Source of the DNA: VAYN01 sp963702075
Lineage (GTDB): Bacteria > Actinomycetota > Thermoleophilia > Solirubrobacterales > 70-9
Reading direction: 5' to 3'
DNA length: 64,000 nucleotides
Assembly: GCA_963702075.1 (NCBI GenBank)
Contig: OY969703.1
Span: forward strand, 2,675,615-2,739,614
Shown: one piece after another, positions 31,717 to 40,151 of the stretch
Numbering within the stretch: the first letter of the stretch is position 1
How the letters are laid out: each line of letters begins with the position of its first letter
Program-made: the position numbers and the translations under genes
The notes under the pieces: model-generated
Told to the model about the DNA's origin: nothing
The model's database searches: none
Seen by the model: only the letters and a program-made list of their open reading frames with translations

Positions 31717-31744
31717 GAATCGGCTAACGGGGAACGAGGCTTGA
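31717..31744 (-). promoter_or_regulatory. Possible sigma-28/WhiG-type promoter of the HD-GYP gene
   Basis: On the minus strand TCAA (31744-31741) and GCCGATTC (31724-31717) are 16 bases apart, close to the TAAA-N15/16-GCCGATAA consensus. The predicted start site would lie just upstream of the ATG at 31705. Two mismatches make this tentative. Confidence 0.35.
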
Positions 31745-31809
31745 CAGGATCCGTCAACCAATTCCCGGGCGCCGCGCGTTTCCCTGCGCCAGGGGCCTCG
31801 GTTGACGTT

Positions 31810-31824
31810 TCCGCTATTTGCGAA
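31810..31824 (-). promoter_or_regulatory. 15-base motif upstream of the HD-GYP gene
   Basis: TTCGCAAATAGCGGA on the minus strand, 105 bases before the HD-GYP start, is identical to the motif at 13736-13750 before the GGDEF-like gene. Distances to the starts differ, so it is more likely an activator or repressor site than a core promoter. Confidence 0.55.
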
Positions 31825-31949
31825 CTCCAAAGTTAGCCCGCCAGGTGGGGAATCGGCAAGACCATTAGCCGCATGGCCAAATTCGCCCAAAAATCGCATC
31901 CGCGCACAGCGGCGGCTTCAGGCCGGTACGCAGGGCGTCGCCCCGCAGC

Positions 31950-32069
31950 CCCGAAAACGAGAAAGGGCGCCCCTCGGGGACGCCCTTTCGAAGTCTGGTG
32001 CAGACCTGGTGACTGGCTGGTCTGCTTGGAAAATCTTAGTGACGGTAGCCCATGTTCCTTGCCCCTTCC
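31950..32069 (-). ncRNA. Candidate small RNA / mini-gene with five-codon ORF
   Basis: Minus strand: purine-rich GGAAGGGGCAAGGAAC (32069-32054) directly precedes ATG GGC TAC CGT CAC TAA (32053-32036, peptide MGYRH). A 7-bp hairpin and the terminator at 31961-31989 follow. The 5' end is not defined; a TTGATC element lies further upstream near 32117. It could be a leader peptide, a small regulatory RNA or the remnant of a gene. No RNA family was recognised. Confidence 0.4.
31961..31989 (-). terminator. Rho-independent terminator (minus strand)
   Basis: 31961-31969 pairs with 31981-31989 (9 bp), then a CCCC/GGGG stem with one bulged base and a two-base loop. On the minus strand TCGTTTTC follows, so the terminator is oriented for transcription from the right. 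No annotated gene ends here, which implies an unannotated transcript. Confidence 0.7.
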
Positions 32070-32154
32070 GTAGTCGTTGAAGCCCGCAACGTTGTGCGTC
32101 GCATCGTGGAAACGATCAATATCTGGGCAGTTTGTAGCACAGATTGGCGAAAAC

Positions 32155-32190
32155 TTGTGCATCTGCAGGAAAAGTTGTGCAGAAATGCAG
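32155..32190 (+). promoter_or_regulatory. Two direct repeats upstream of the MFS-peptide ABC operon
   Basis: TTGTGCA-N2-TGCAG (32155-32168) and TTGTGCA-N4-TGCAG (32175-32190) repeat with a 20-base period, two DNA turns, ending 18 bases before the MFS start. They may be tandem sites for a regulator of the operon. Confidence 0.4.
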
Positions 32191-32208
32191 TAAGACGACC
32201 GGCCACCT

Positions 32209-33516
32209 ATGCCTGAGCCCCGGCTAACCGATCCCCTGCGCAGACCGCTCTTCCGACGCTTGGCGGCCTCGTACACGGTCAACGAGCTGGGCGACTGGAT
32301 GGGGATCATCGCCCTCTCGGTGCTGGTCTTCGACCGCACCGACAGCGCCTTGGCGACCGCCGCCCTCTTTCTGGGCACCCGCTTCCTCCCGGCGCTCTTC
32401 GCCCCCGCCCTCGTCGCTCAGGCAGAGCGCCCTCCACCGCGCTTCGCGCTGCCGGTGATCTACTGCGGGGAGGCGGCTGTCTTCGGCGCCTTGGCGCTTC
32501 TAGCCGGCCATTTCTCCCTCGGGCCGGTGATCGCGCTGGCGGCAATCGACGGGGCCCTGGCGCTCGCCGGGCGGGCGCTGACCCGCGCCGTCGTCGCCAC
32601 CTCGCTGGAGCCGACCGGCGAGCTGCGCGCCGGCAACGCCCTCCTAAACATCGCTTTCACCGGGGGTGCCGCGATCGGCCCGGCGCTGGCGGGCCTGCTG
32701 GTAGCCGGCTTTGGCGTCCAATCGGCCCTGCTATTGGACGCCGTGTCTTTTTACGTCGTCGCCTGGATCCTCTTCACCGCCGGGGCGATGCCGCATGCCG
32801 AGCCCGAAGAGGGCCGCATGCGCGACCGGGTCCGCGCCGGCCTCGACTACATCCGCGGCGAGACCGTCCTCGCCCGGATCCTCTTCGCCCAGGGGATTGC
32901 CTTCGTCTTCTTCGCCGCCGTGCTCCCGGTCGAGGTCGTCTACGTGAAGGAATCGCTGGGCTCCACCGACACCGGCTACGGCCTGATGCTGGCCAGCTGG
33001 GGGGTCGGCATGGTTCTCGGCAGCCTGATCTTCGCCCGCATCCGCGAGACCTCTCTCGCCGGTCAGCTGTTCTTCAGCACTCTGGCGATCGGCGTCGGCT
33101 ATCTAGGGCTGGCCGTTGCCCCCACGCTTGCGGTCGCCTGCGCGGCCTCGGTGCTGGGCGGCGCCGGCAATGGAGTCCAGTGGGTGGCGGCGATCTCCGC
33201 CGTGCAGGAGCTGACGGCGGAAACGATGCAGGCGCGGGTGATGAGCGTGCTCGAGTCGATCGGGGCGGCGATGCCCGGCATCGGGTTTGCGCTCGGCGGC
33301 CTGGTCGCTGCCCTGGTCAGCCCGCGAATGACGTTTTTAGTGGCGGGTTGCGGGGTAATCGTCATCGTTGTCGTCATGGCTCCGATCCTTGGAGCGAATT
33401 GGCTAGAGCGCGGTGAGAGCTTTGATGCAGCTGAGCTTGACGACCGTGACGACGTTGTGGTGGAGTTGATCCCCGGGGCCATTTCTGGCAACCCGACTAC
33501 GGAGGAGGGACCTTGA
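32209..33516 (+). CDS. MFS transporter (MFS_3/EntS-like)
   Basis: 435 residues with 12 predicted helices. The start LFRRLAASYTVNELGDWMGIIALSVLVF and the second-half block YGLMLASWGVGMVLGSL are typical of the MFS_3 exporter group (enterobactin exporter-like and macrolide-efflux-like proteins). The hydrophilic tail is acidic. Its stop overlaps the TTG start of the peptide-binding protein, so it is the first gene of the peptide transport operon. Substrate unknown. Confidence 0.9.
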   Translation: MPEPRLTDPLRRPLFRRLAASYTVNELGDWMGIIALSVLVFDRTDSALATAALFLGTRFLPALFAPALVAQAERPPPRFALPVIYCGEAAVFGALALLAGHFSLGPVIALAAIDGALALAGRALTRAVVATSLEPTGELRAGNALLNIAFTGGAAIGPALAGLLVAGFGVQSALLLDAVSFYVVAWILFTAGAMPHAEPEEGRMRDRVRAGLDYIRGETVLARILFAQGIAFVFFAAVLPVEVVYVKESLGSTDTGYGLMLASWGVGMVLGSLIFARIRETSLAGQLFFSTLAIGVGYLGLAVAPTLAVACAASVLGGAGNGVQWVAAISAVQELTAETMQARVMSVLESIGAAMPGIGFALGGLVAALVSPRMTFLVAGCGVIVIVVVMAPILGANWLERGESFDAAELDDRDDVVVELIPGAISGNPTTEEGP

Positions 33517-35177
33517 AGAAGTTTGGGGCAGTTATCGCGGTTCTCGTTGTTGCAGCGGTCGCAGCAGTTGGACTGGTTTCGTGCGGAAGCGGCGGCAGCA
33601 GCTCCACCAGCAGCGGGGGCAGCGGGGAAGGCAAAGAAGGCGGTGTCCTCAACGCCACCTATGCCTCCTTCCCGGACTACTTGGACCCACAGCTCTCCTA
33701 CACGCAGGAAGGTTGGACCGCGATGGGGGACGTCTACATCCCCCTGCTGACCTACAAACACGCCGAAGGCACGGAAGGCAGCGAAGTCATCCCCGGCCTG
33801 GCGAAAGAAATGCCGAAGATCAGCAATGGCGGCAAGACCTACACGCTCTTCCTCCGACCGGGACTCAAATACTCCAACGGCGAACCGGTCAAAGCCTCTG
33901 ACTTCCCCTACGCCGTCGAACGCTGCTTCAAGCTCAACTCCGGCGGTTCGGTCTTCTACACGAGCATCGTCGGCGCCCAGAAGTTCGCCGAAACCAAGCA
34001 GGGCGGCATCCCCGGCATCAAAACCAACGACAAGACCGGGGAAATCAAAATCGAACTTGAAAAACCGCGAGGCACCTTCAACAACGAGCTAGGCCTGATG
34101 TTCGTCGCCCCGGTTCCGCAGGGGACGCCGATGGAAGACCTCTCGGCCAAGCCGCCCCCCGGCACCGGGCCCTACATGATCACCAAATCGCAGCCGGGCC
34201 GAGGCTGGGAATACGAACGAAACCCGTACTGGGCGAAAGCCAACTCGAAAGCGATGCCGGAATACCCCAGCGGCAACGTCGACGGGGCCAAGATCACGAT
34301 CGTCCGCAACCCGGACACCCAGGTCAACGACATCGAACAGGGCAAATACGACTGGATGGAGAACCCGCCGCCGGCGAGCCGCTACGCGCAGGTCAAAGAA
34401 CAGTTCGAAGGCAGTCAGTTCAAGGTCGTCCCGACGATCAGCACCTACTACTTCTGGATGAACACGACGGCGCCGCCGTTCAACGACCCCAAAGTGCGGC
34501 AGGCGGTCAACTACGCGATCGACCCGGCGGCGCTGGAACGGATCTACGCCGGCCAGATCGAAGCCAGTCACCAGATCCTCCCCAACGGGATGCCCGGGCA
34601 CAAGGCGTTCGACCTCTACCCGCACAGCATGTCGAAAGCCAAAGAAATGCTCGAAGAAGCGAATCCGTCGGACAAGAACATCACGGTCTGGACGGACACC
34701 GAAAGCCCGAACAAAGAAGCGGGCGAATACTACGAAGGGGTGCTCAGCGAACTCGGCTTCACGACGAAACTGAAGGAGATCAACGCCGACAACTACTTCA
34801 CGGTGATCGGCAACCTCTCGACCCCCGATCTCGACACCGGCTGGTCGGACTGGTTCCAGGACTACCCGCACCCGAACGACTTCTTCCAGCCGCTGCTGGC
34901 CGGGGAAAGCATCCTCAAGACCAACAACGGCAACTTCGCCCAGATCGACGAACCGAGCCTGAACAAGGAAATCACCGAACTCAGGGAAGAACTGCTCGAA
35001 CCCGAACAGGAAAAGAAGTACTCCGAACTGGACAAGAAATACATGGAACTGGCGCCGTGGGCTCCCTACGGGCAGCGCACGTTAAGTACCTTCGTCTCCA
35101 GCGCCATCGACCTGGAAAGCGTCATCTTCAATCCGACGTTCGGTCACTACCTGACCAGCTTCGAATTCAACGAATAG
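33513..35177 (+). CDS. Peptide/nickel-type ABC transporter substrate-binding lipoprotein
   Basis: 554 residues of the SBP_bac_5 family. It starts with TTG, behind GGAGGAGGG, overlapping the MFS stop by four bases. The signal peptide ends in a lipobox LVSC, so the mature protein is a lipoprotein with a Ser/Gly-rich linker. Core features include PGLAKEMPKISNGGKTYTLF, LRPGLKYSNGEPVKASDF and VRQAVNYAIDP. Glutamate is almost always GAA here, whereas surrounding genes mostly use GAG, which suggests high expression. It should deliver oligopeptides to the permeases encoded next. Confidence 0.93.
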   Translation: MKKFGAVIAVLVVAAVAAVGLVSCGSGGSSSTSSGGSGEGKEGGVLNATYASFPDYLDPQLSYTQEGWTAMGDVYIPLLTYKHAEGTEGSEVIPGLAKEMPKISNGGKTYTLFLRPGLKYSNGEPVKASDFPYAVERCFKLNSGGSVFYTSIVGAQKFAETKQGGIPGIKTNDKTGEIKIELEKPRGTFNNELGLMFVAPVPQGTPMEDLSAKPPPGTGPYMITKSQPGRGWEYERNPYWAKANSKAMPEYPSGNVDGAKITIVRNPDTQVNDIEQGKYDWMENPPPASRYAQVKEQFEGSQFKVVPTISTYYFWMNTTAPPFNDPKVRQAVNYAIDPAALERIYAGQIEASHQILPNGMPGHKAFDLYPHSMSKAKEMLEEANPSDKNITVWTDTESPNKEAGEYYEGVLSELGFTTKLKEINADNYFTVIGNLSTPDLDTGWSDWFQDYPHPNDFFQPLLAGESILKTNNGNFAQIDEPSLNKEITELREELLEPEQEKKYSELDKKYMELAPWAPYGQRTLSTFVSSAIDLESVIFNPTFGHYLTSFEFNE

Positions 35178-35201
35178 GGCCGGGAATTAGGAGGGGCAAA
35201 A

Positions 35202-36296
35202 GTGGCGATCGACCCCCAGCCCGAGGCAGCGCTTCCGGCTGGGGGCGCCCCGACCGCAGTCCCGGCGGAGCCTGAAGGCGGCTCCGCCGGGTACGGCCCT
35301 TGGCGGCTGGCGCTGCGGCGCTTCCTGCGCAACCGCGTCGCGGTGGCTTTCCTCGTCCTCTTCTTCCTGATCGTCCTCTTCGTGCTGGCGGCTCCGCTGT
35401 GGGCGCACCACGTCGCCCACACCGGTCCGAACGAGACCCACACGCTGGAAAAACTCCACGTCAACGGCGAAGCCCGGGAAGTGGTCACGCCGGAAGGGAA
35501 ACCGATCGGCCCCCAACTGTTCGAAGCCGACGGCAAGTTCTTCCTCGGCGCCGACAGCCGGCTCGGCCGCGACGAGATGGTGCGGCTGATGTACGGGGGA
35601 CGGACCTCGCTGCTGATCGGGGTGATCTCGGGGCTGATCACGACCCTCCTCGCCGTCGTCCTCGGCCTCCTTGCCGGCTATTACAAGGGCTGGGTCGACG
35701 CGGTGATCGCGAGGACGCTCGACGTGCTCTGGTCCTTGCCGGTACTGCTCTTCGGGATCGCGATCGGAACCTCGCTGGCGCTGGGCGGGGTCAGCATCGG
35801 GCCGATCCACATCGAAGGCGGCTCGATCTGGGTGCCGATCCTGATCATCTCGATCTTCTACACGCCCTACGTCGCGCGTCCGATTCGCGGCGAAGTCCTC
35901 TCACTCGGCGAAAAAGAGTTCGTCGAGGCGGCCGTCGCCCAGGGAGCCGGGCCGCTGCGGGTGATGTTCGGCGAGCTCCTCCCCAACCTCGCCTCGACGA
36001 TCGTCGTCTTCTTCGCCCTCAACATCGCCAACAACATGCTCTTCGAGGCGGCGCTGTCGTTCCTCGGCGCCGGCGTGCAGCCGCCGAACTCCTCCTGGGG
36101 GACGATGATCACCGTCGGCGAGGAGCTGCTGACCACGCAGCCGCTGCTGGCGATCATCCCCGGGGTGATGATCATGCTGACCGTGCTCTCGCTGAACATC
36201 GTCGGCGACGGGCTACGTGACGCGCTCGACCCGCGCTCGAAGGTGCGGCTCGAGGCCAAAACCGGGATCGCAGAGCCCGAGGGAGCCACCATCTGA
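35202..36296 (+). CDS. Peptide ABC transporter permease, DppC/OppC type
   Basis: 364 residues. GTG start behind GGAGGGGC. A long N-terminal tail (about 35 residues, Ala/Pro-rich) precedes the first helix; an OppC-type N-terminal domain and six helices follow. The ATPase-contact loop EFVEAAVAQGAGPLRVMFGEL carries the EAA motif. An extra hydrophilic insertion lies after helix 1 (residues about 80-120). Its order before the DppB-type gene is the reverse of the usual dppABCDF. Confidence 0.93.
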   Translation: MAIDPQPEAALPAGGAPTAVPAEPEGGSAGYGPWRLALRRFLRNRVAVAFLVLFFLIVLFVLAAPLWAHHVAHTGPNETHTLEKLHVNGEAREVVTPEGKPIGPQLFEADGKFFLGADSRLGRDEMVRLMYGGRTSLLIGVISGLITTLLAVVLGLLAGYYKGWVDAVIARTLDVLWSLPVLLFGIAIGTSLALGGVSIGPIHIEGGSIWVPILIISIFYTPYVARPIRGEVLSLGEKEFVEAAVAQGAGPLRVMFGELLPNLASTIVVFFALNIANNMLFEAALSFLGAGVQPPNSSWGTMITVGEELLTTQPLLAIIPGVMIMLTVLSLNIVGDGLRDALDPRSKVRLEAKTGIAEPEGATI

Positions 36297-37255
36297 TGCT
36301 CCGTTTCATCGTCAGGCGTGTGGTCGGAATGGTCTTCGTCCTCTTCGTCGTCTCCATCCTCGTCTTCCTGATCTTCAACGTGATCCCGAACTCGCCGCCG
36401 GCGCAGCGGCTGGCCGGCAAGAACGCGACCCCCACCCTGGTCAAGAGCATCGAAGAAGAATGGGGCTTCGACGAACCGCTGCCGACCCAGTACACGACGA
36501 TGATGAAGAAGGTCTTCAACGGCGAATTGATCCAGTATTCGCCGCGTATCCCGGTCGATGACCGGATCAAAGAAGGCATTCCGGCGACCCTTTCGCTCAG
36601 CATCGGCGCCGGGATCATCTGGCTCGCCTTTGGCCTTCTGCTCGGCTACATGTCGGCGATCAGGGCGGGTGGCTGGCTCGACCGCATCCTCACCGGCGTG
36701 GCAGTGGCGGGCATCTCGATCCCGGTCTTCCTCCTCGCCCCGGTTCTCATCTACTTCCTCACCTACAAGCTCGAAATCTTCCCCAACGGGGGCTACGTCG
36801 GCTGGACGGAAGACCCGTGGGGGTGGCTCCAGCACATGATCCTGCCCTGGTTCACGCTGGCGGTGCTCTCGATCGGGTTCTACAGCCGGGTCCTGCGCTC
36901 GAACATGCTCGACGTGATGAACGAGGACTACGTGCGGACCGCCCGGGCGAAGGGGTTGAGTGAGCGCAAGGTGATGACCCGGCACGTGCTGCGCAACTCG
37001 CTGATCCCAATCACCACCCTCTTCGGGCTCGACTTCGGGGCCACCATCGCCGGCACCGCGATCATCACCGAAGTGCTCTTCAACATCGAAGGGATCGGCA
37101 GCTACGCGGCGGAATCGATCGGCAAACTCGAACTGCCGCCGATCATGGGCATCACCCTCTACGGGGCCTTCTTCGTCGTCTTCATCAACGCCCTCGTCGA
37201 CATCGCCTACGCCTACCTCGACCCGCGGGTGCGGCTGGGGAGCACGGCGCGATGA
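36296..37255 (+). CDS. Peptide ABC transporter permease, DppB/OppB type
   Basis: 319 residues with six helices. The N-terminus MLRFIVRRVVGMVFVLFVVS is the family start, and DYVRTARAKGLSERKVMTRH is the EAA loop that binds the ATPase. The ATG shares one base with the previous stop (TGATG). It pairs with the DppC-type permease. Confidence 0.95.
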   Translation: MLRFIVRRVVGMVFVLFVVSILVFLIFNVIPNSPPAQRLAGKNATPTLVKSIEEEWGFDEPLPTQYTTMMKKVFNGELIQYSPRIPVDDRIKEGIPATLSLSIGAGIIWLAFGLLLGYMSAIRAGGWLDRILTGVAVAGISIPVFLLAPVLIYFLTYKLEIFPNGGYVGWTEDPWGWLQHMILPWFTLAVLSIGFYSRVLRSNMLDVMNEDYVRTARAKGLSERKVMTRHVLRNSLIPITTLFGLDFGATIAGTAIITEVLFNIEGIGSYAAESIGKLELPPIMGITLYGAFFVVFINALVDIAYAYLDPRVRLGSTAR

Positions 37256-38304
37256 GTGCCAAACCGATCCTCTCCGTCCGCGACCTGCGGGTCGGCTTCG
37301 CGACCGAAGGCGGCTTGCTGCAGGCGGTCGACGGGGTCAACTTCGACCTCTCCCCGGGCGAAGTGCTGGCGATCGTCGGCGAGTCGGGCTCGGGCAAGAG
37401 CGTCACCGCGCAGACGATGATCGGCCTCACCCGCTCGAAAAATTCACGGATCGAGGGCTCGGTCAAGCTCGAGGGCGAGGAGCTGCTGGAGGCGGACGAC
37501 GCGACGATGCGGAGGCTGCGGGGGGAGAAGATCGGGATGGTCTTCCAGGATCCGATGACCTCGTTCAACCCGGTCTACCGCCTCGGTGCCCAGATCGTCG
37601 AGGCGATCCGCGCCCACCGGGAAGACATCGGCAAGCAGCAAGCGCGGCAGCGGGTGATCGAGCTCTTCGAGTCGGTCGGGATTCCGAACGCGGAGCGGCG
37701 GGTCGACAGCTACCCGCACGAGTTCTCGGGCGGGATGCGACAGCGGGCGATGATCGCGATGGCGCTGGCACTCGAGCCGGAGGTGCTGATCGCCGATGAG
37801 CCGACGACCGCCCTCGACGTGACGATCCAGGCGCAGATCCTGCACCTGCTCGAGGACCTCAACCGCGAGCGCGGCCTGGCGACGATCCTGATCACCCACG
37901 ATCTCGGCGTCGTCGCCGAGGTGGCCGACCGGGTGCTGGTGATGTACGCGGGGCGGGTGGTCGAGGAAGGGACGCTCGACGAGATCTTCTACGACCCCCA
38001 GCACCCCTACACCTGGGGCCTGATGGGCTCGCTGACCCGGCTCGACCGGCCGCGGCCGCACCGGCTGCCGCAGATCGCCGGCTCACCGCCCTCGCTGCTT
38101 GACCTGCCACAGGGCTGCCCGTTCCGGCCCCGCTGCCCGCACGAGTTCTCCAAGTGCTCGGAGTACCCCGGCCTGGAGGCACGGCTGACCGAGGCGCCGG
38201 ACCACCGCGACCGCTGCTGGCTGAACCCCGAGGAGAAGCGCCAGAAGCGCCAGGTCGAAGGGCAGATCGGGCTCGAGGCGCCGGAGGCGGTCTCGCGCGG
38301 ATGA
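37252..38304 (+). CDS. Peptide ABC transporter ATP-binding protein, DppD/OppD type
   Basis: 350 residues. Walker A GESGSGKSV, signature SGGMRQRAMIAMAL and Walker B VLIADEPTTALDV are intact. The C-terminal oligopeptide-transporter extension has the cysteine cluster CPFRPRCPHEFSKC, which in some family members binds a 4Fe-4S cluster. Overlaps both neighbours by four bases (ATGA). Confidence 0.95.
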   Translation: MSAKPILSVRDLRVGFATEGGLLQAVDGVNFDLSPGEVLAIVGESGSGKSVTAQTMIGLTRSKNSRIEGSVKLEGEELLEADDATMRRLRGEKIGMVFQDPMTSFNPVYRLGAQIVEAIRAHREDIGKQQARQRVIELFESVGIPNAERRVDSYPHEFSGGMRQRAMIAMALALEPEVLIADEPTTALDVTIQAQILHLLEDLNRERGLATILITHDLGVVAEVADRVLVMYAGRVVEEGTLDEIFYDPQHPYTWGLMGSLTRLDRPRPHRLPQIAGSPPSLLDLPQGCPFRPRCPHEFSKCSEYPGLEARLTEAPDHRDRCWLNPEEKRQKRQVEGQIGLEAPEAVSRG

Positions 38305-39152
38305 GCGCGGACGGGAGAAACCCCAGCGGGGCGCTGCTCGAGGTCAGCGACCTCGTCAAGCACTTCCCGGTCAAGCGCGGGATCCTGATCGACCGCGAAG
38401 TCGACCAGGTGCGGGCGGTCGACGGGATCAGCTTCGACGTCCAGCGCGGCGAGACGCTCGGCCTGGTCGGAGAGTCCGGCAGCGGCAAGTCGACCGCTTG
38501 TCGGGCGGTGCTGCAGTTGATCAAGCCGACCTCGGGCTCGGTCAAGTTCGAAGGCCGCGAGATCGCCGGCCTCGGCCGCCGCCAGATGCGGCCGCTGCGG
38601 CGGGAGATGCAGATGATCTTCCAGGACCCCTACGCCTCGCTCAACCCGCGCAAACGAATCGGCCAGATCGTCGGCGACCCGCTGAAGCTGCAGGGGGTGG
38701 CGAAAGGCTCGGACCTGCGGCGGCAGGTGCAGGAGCTGCTCGAGCGCGTCGGCCTCGCCAGCGAGCATGTGAATCGATACCCGCACGAGTTCTCCGGTGG
38801 CCAGCGGCAGCGGATCGGGATCGCCCGGGCGCTGGCGCTGAAACCGAAGCTGGTGATCTGCGACGAGCCGGTCTCCGCCCTCGACGTCTCGATCCAGGCG
38901 CAGATCGTCAACCTGCTCGACGACCTCCAGGACGAGCTCGGCCTCACCTACCTCTTCGTCGCCCACGACATCGGCGTCGTCCGCCACATCTCCGACCGGA
39001 TCGCAGTGATGAACGAAGGCAGGATCGTCGAGCAGGGGACGGCGGATCAGGTCTGCGAGCACCCGAAGGACGATTACACGAAGAAACTGCTGGCGGCGGT
39101 GCCGATCCCGGACCCGCGCGAGAGCCGGGAACGCAGAGAGGCGAAGGTTTAG
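38301..39152 (+). CDS. Peptide ABC transporter ATP-binding protein, DppF/OppF type
   Basis: 283 residues from the ATG in the ATGA overlap; longer frames upstream lie inside the preceding gene. Walker A GESGSGKST, signature SGGQRQRIGIARAL and Walker B KLVICDEPVSALDV are intact. The N-terminal HFPVKRGILIDREVDQVRAV insertion is typical of OppF/DppF. The C-terminal extension is shorter than usual and lacks the cysteine cluster of its partner. Last gene of the operon. Confidence 0.95.
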   Translation: MSADGRNPSGALLEVSDLVKHFPVKRGILIDREVDQVRAVDGISFDVQRGETLGLVGESGSGKSTACRAVLQLIKPTSGSVKFEGREIAGLGRRQMRPLRREMQMIFQDPYASLNPRKRIGQIVGDPLKLQGVAKGSDLRRQVQELLERVGLASEHVNRYPHEFSGGQRQRIGIARALALKPKLVICDEPVSALDVSIQAQIVNLLDDLQDELGLTYLFVAHDIGVVRHISDRIAVMNEGRIVEQGTADQVCEHPKDDYTKKLLAAVPIPDPRESRERREAKV

Positions 39153-39200
39153 GGGAGGGGGTCCCGCGCTCCCTTTCACAGTTTCGTAAGGTCGCGTTTG

Positions 39201-40151
39201 ATGGGTTTGCCGCTTTCGCCGCCGATCAAGCCGCAGCTTGCGCTTACCCGCAAACAGCTGCCCGAGGGGGAGGATTGGGCTTATGAGCCGAAGTTGGATG
39301 GGTTTCGGGCGATTGTTTTTGTCGATGGGGATGAGGCGTATATCCAGTCTCGCGGAGGGAAAGACCTGAATCGGTATTTCCCCGAGCTGAGCTTTGCGCC
39401 GGGGCGATGGGTGCTCGATGGGGAGCTGGTGATTCGGGATGCTGAGGGGAACCTCGAATTCGACTCGCTGCAGGAACGGATCCATCCGGCGCAGTCGCGG
39501 ATCGAAAAGCTCTCAGAGGAGATCCCCGCCGGCTACATCGTCTTCGACCTGCTGGCCGAGGGGGACGAGGTGTTGTGCGAGCGGCCGCTGCGGGAGCGGC
39601 GCGAGCGACTGGAGGCGATCGCTAAGCAAGCGGATCTGGAGCTGACCCCGCTCACCACCGATGCCGCGCAGGCCGAGAGGTGGCTTGGCAGCATCGAGGG
39701 GGTGATGGCGAAGGACCTGAGTGCGCCCTACGTCCAGGGCAAGCGCAAAGGGATGGCAAAGGTCAAGCGGGAGCGGACGATCGACTGCGTGGTGATGGGC
39801 TGGCGGCCCGGCAAAGAAGAGGGCACCGTCGGCTCGCTGATCCTCGGCCTCTACGACGACGACGAGTTGCGCACCGTCGGCCATATCTCCGGCTTCTCCA
39901 AAGCGGCGAAACAGAGCATGCGGGCGATGCTGGCGCCGCTGGAGACGGGCGAGAGCGGGGCGGCTGAGCCGAGCCGGTGGACTGGCGGGCGGGAGCTGGA
40001 GTGGGTCGAGTTGCGGCCGGAGCTGGTGATCGAGGTTGGTTATGACCATGCGGCTTCGGGGCGGATTCGACATGGAGCTCGGTTCCATCGGTTTCGGGAC
40101 GACAAAGCGCCGAGGGAGTGCAGGTTCGAGCAGTTGGATGAAGGGGGCTAG
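39201..40151 (+). CDS. Stand-alone ATP-dependent DNA ligase (LigC/LigD ligase-domain type)
   Basis: 316 residues. Motif I EPKLDGFRA contains the lysine that is adenylated; motif III IVFDLL, motif IV EGVMAKD and motif V MAKVKRE follow, then an OB domain (DCVVMGWRPGKEEG). It seals nicks, probably in repair and end joining. No Ku gene or LigD polymerase or nuclease domain is nearby. The stop TAG shares CTAG with the convergent radical SAM gene. Confidence 0.93.
   Translation: MGLPLSPPIKPQLALTRKQLPEGEDWAYEPKLDGFRAIVFVDGDEAYIQSRGGKDLNRYFPELSFAPGRWVLDGELVIRDAEGNLEFDSLQERIHPAQSRIEKLSEEIPAGYIVFDLLAEGDEVLCERPLRERRERLEAIAKQADLELTPLTTDAAQAERWLGSIEGVMAKDLSAPYVQGKRKGMAKVKRERTIDCVVMGWRPGKEEGTVGSLILGLYDDDELRTVGHISGFSKAAKQSMRAMLAPLETGESGAAEPSRWTGGRELEWVELRPELVIEVGYDHAASGRIRHGARFHRFRDDKAPRECRFEQLDEGG

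Larger units (their letters stand above)
31706..32208. other. 503-base intergenic region with small RNA candidate and regulatory motifs
   Basis: This is the largest protein-free gap. Near the HD-GYP gene it holds a sigma-28-like promoter and the 15-base motif. In the middle lies a minus-strand unit: a ribosome site, a five-codon ORF, a 7-bp hairpin (32000-32006 with 32019-32025), then a terminator. Near the MFS gene it holds two direct repeats (32155-32190). A plus-strand frame from 31873 exists but runs through the terminator and lacks coding character. Confidence 0.6.

Noticed and set aside
29324..31744. 806-codon plus-strand frame opposite the alcohol dehydrogenase and HD-GYP genes
   Set aside because: It is antisense to two genes with intact catalytic motifs and encodes low-complexity acidic sequence.
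31873..32073. 66-codon plus-strand frame in the large intergenic region
   Set aside because: It spans the minus-strand terminator and hairpin, lacks a ribosome site and resembles random high-GC translation.
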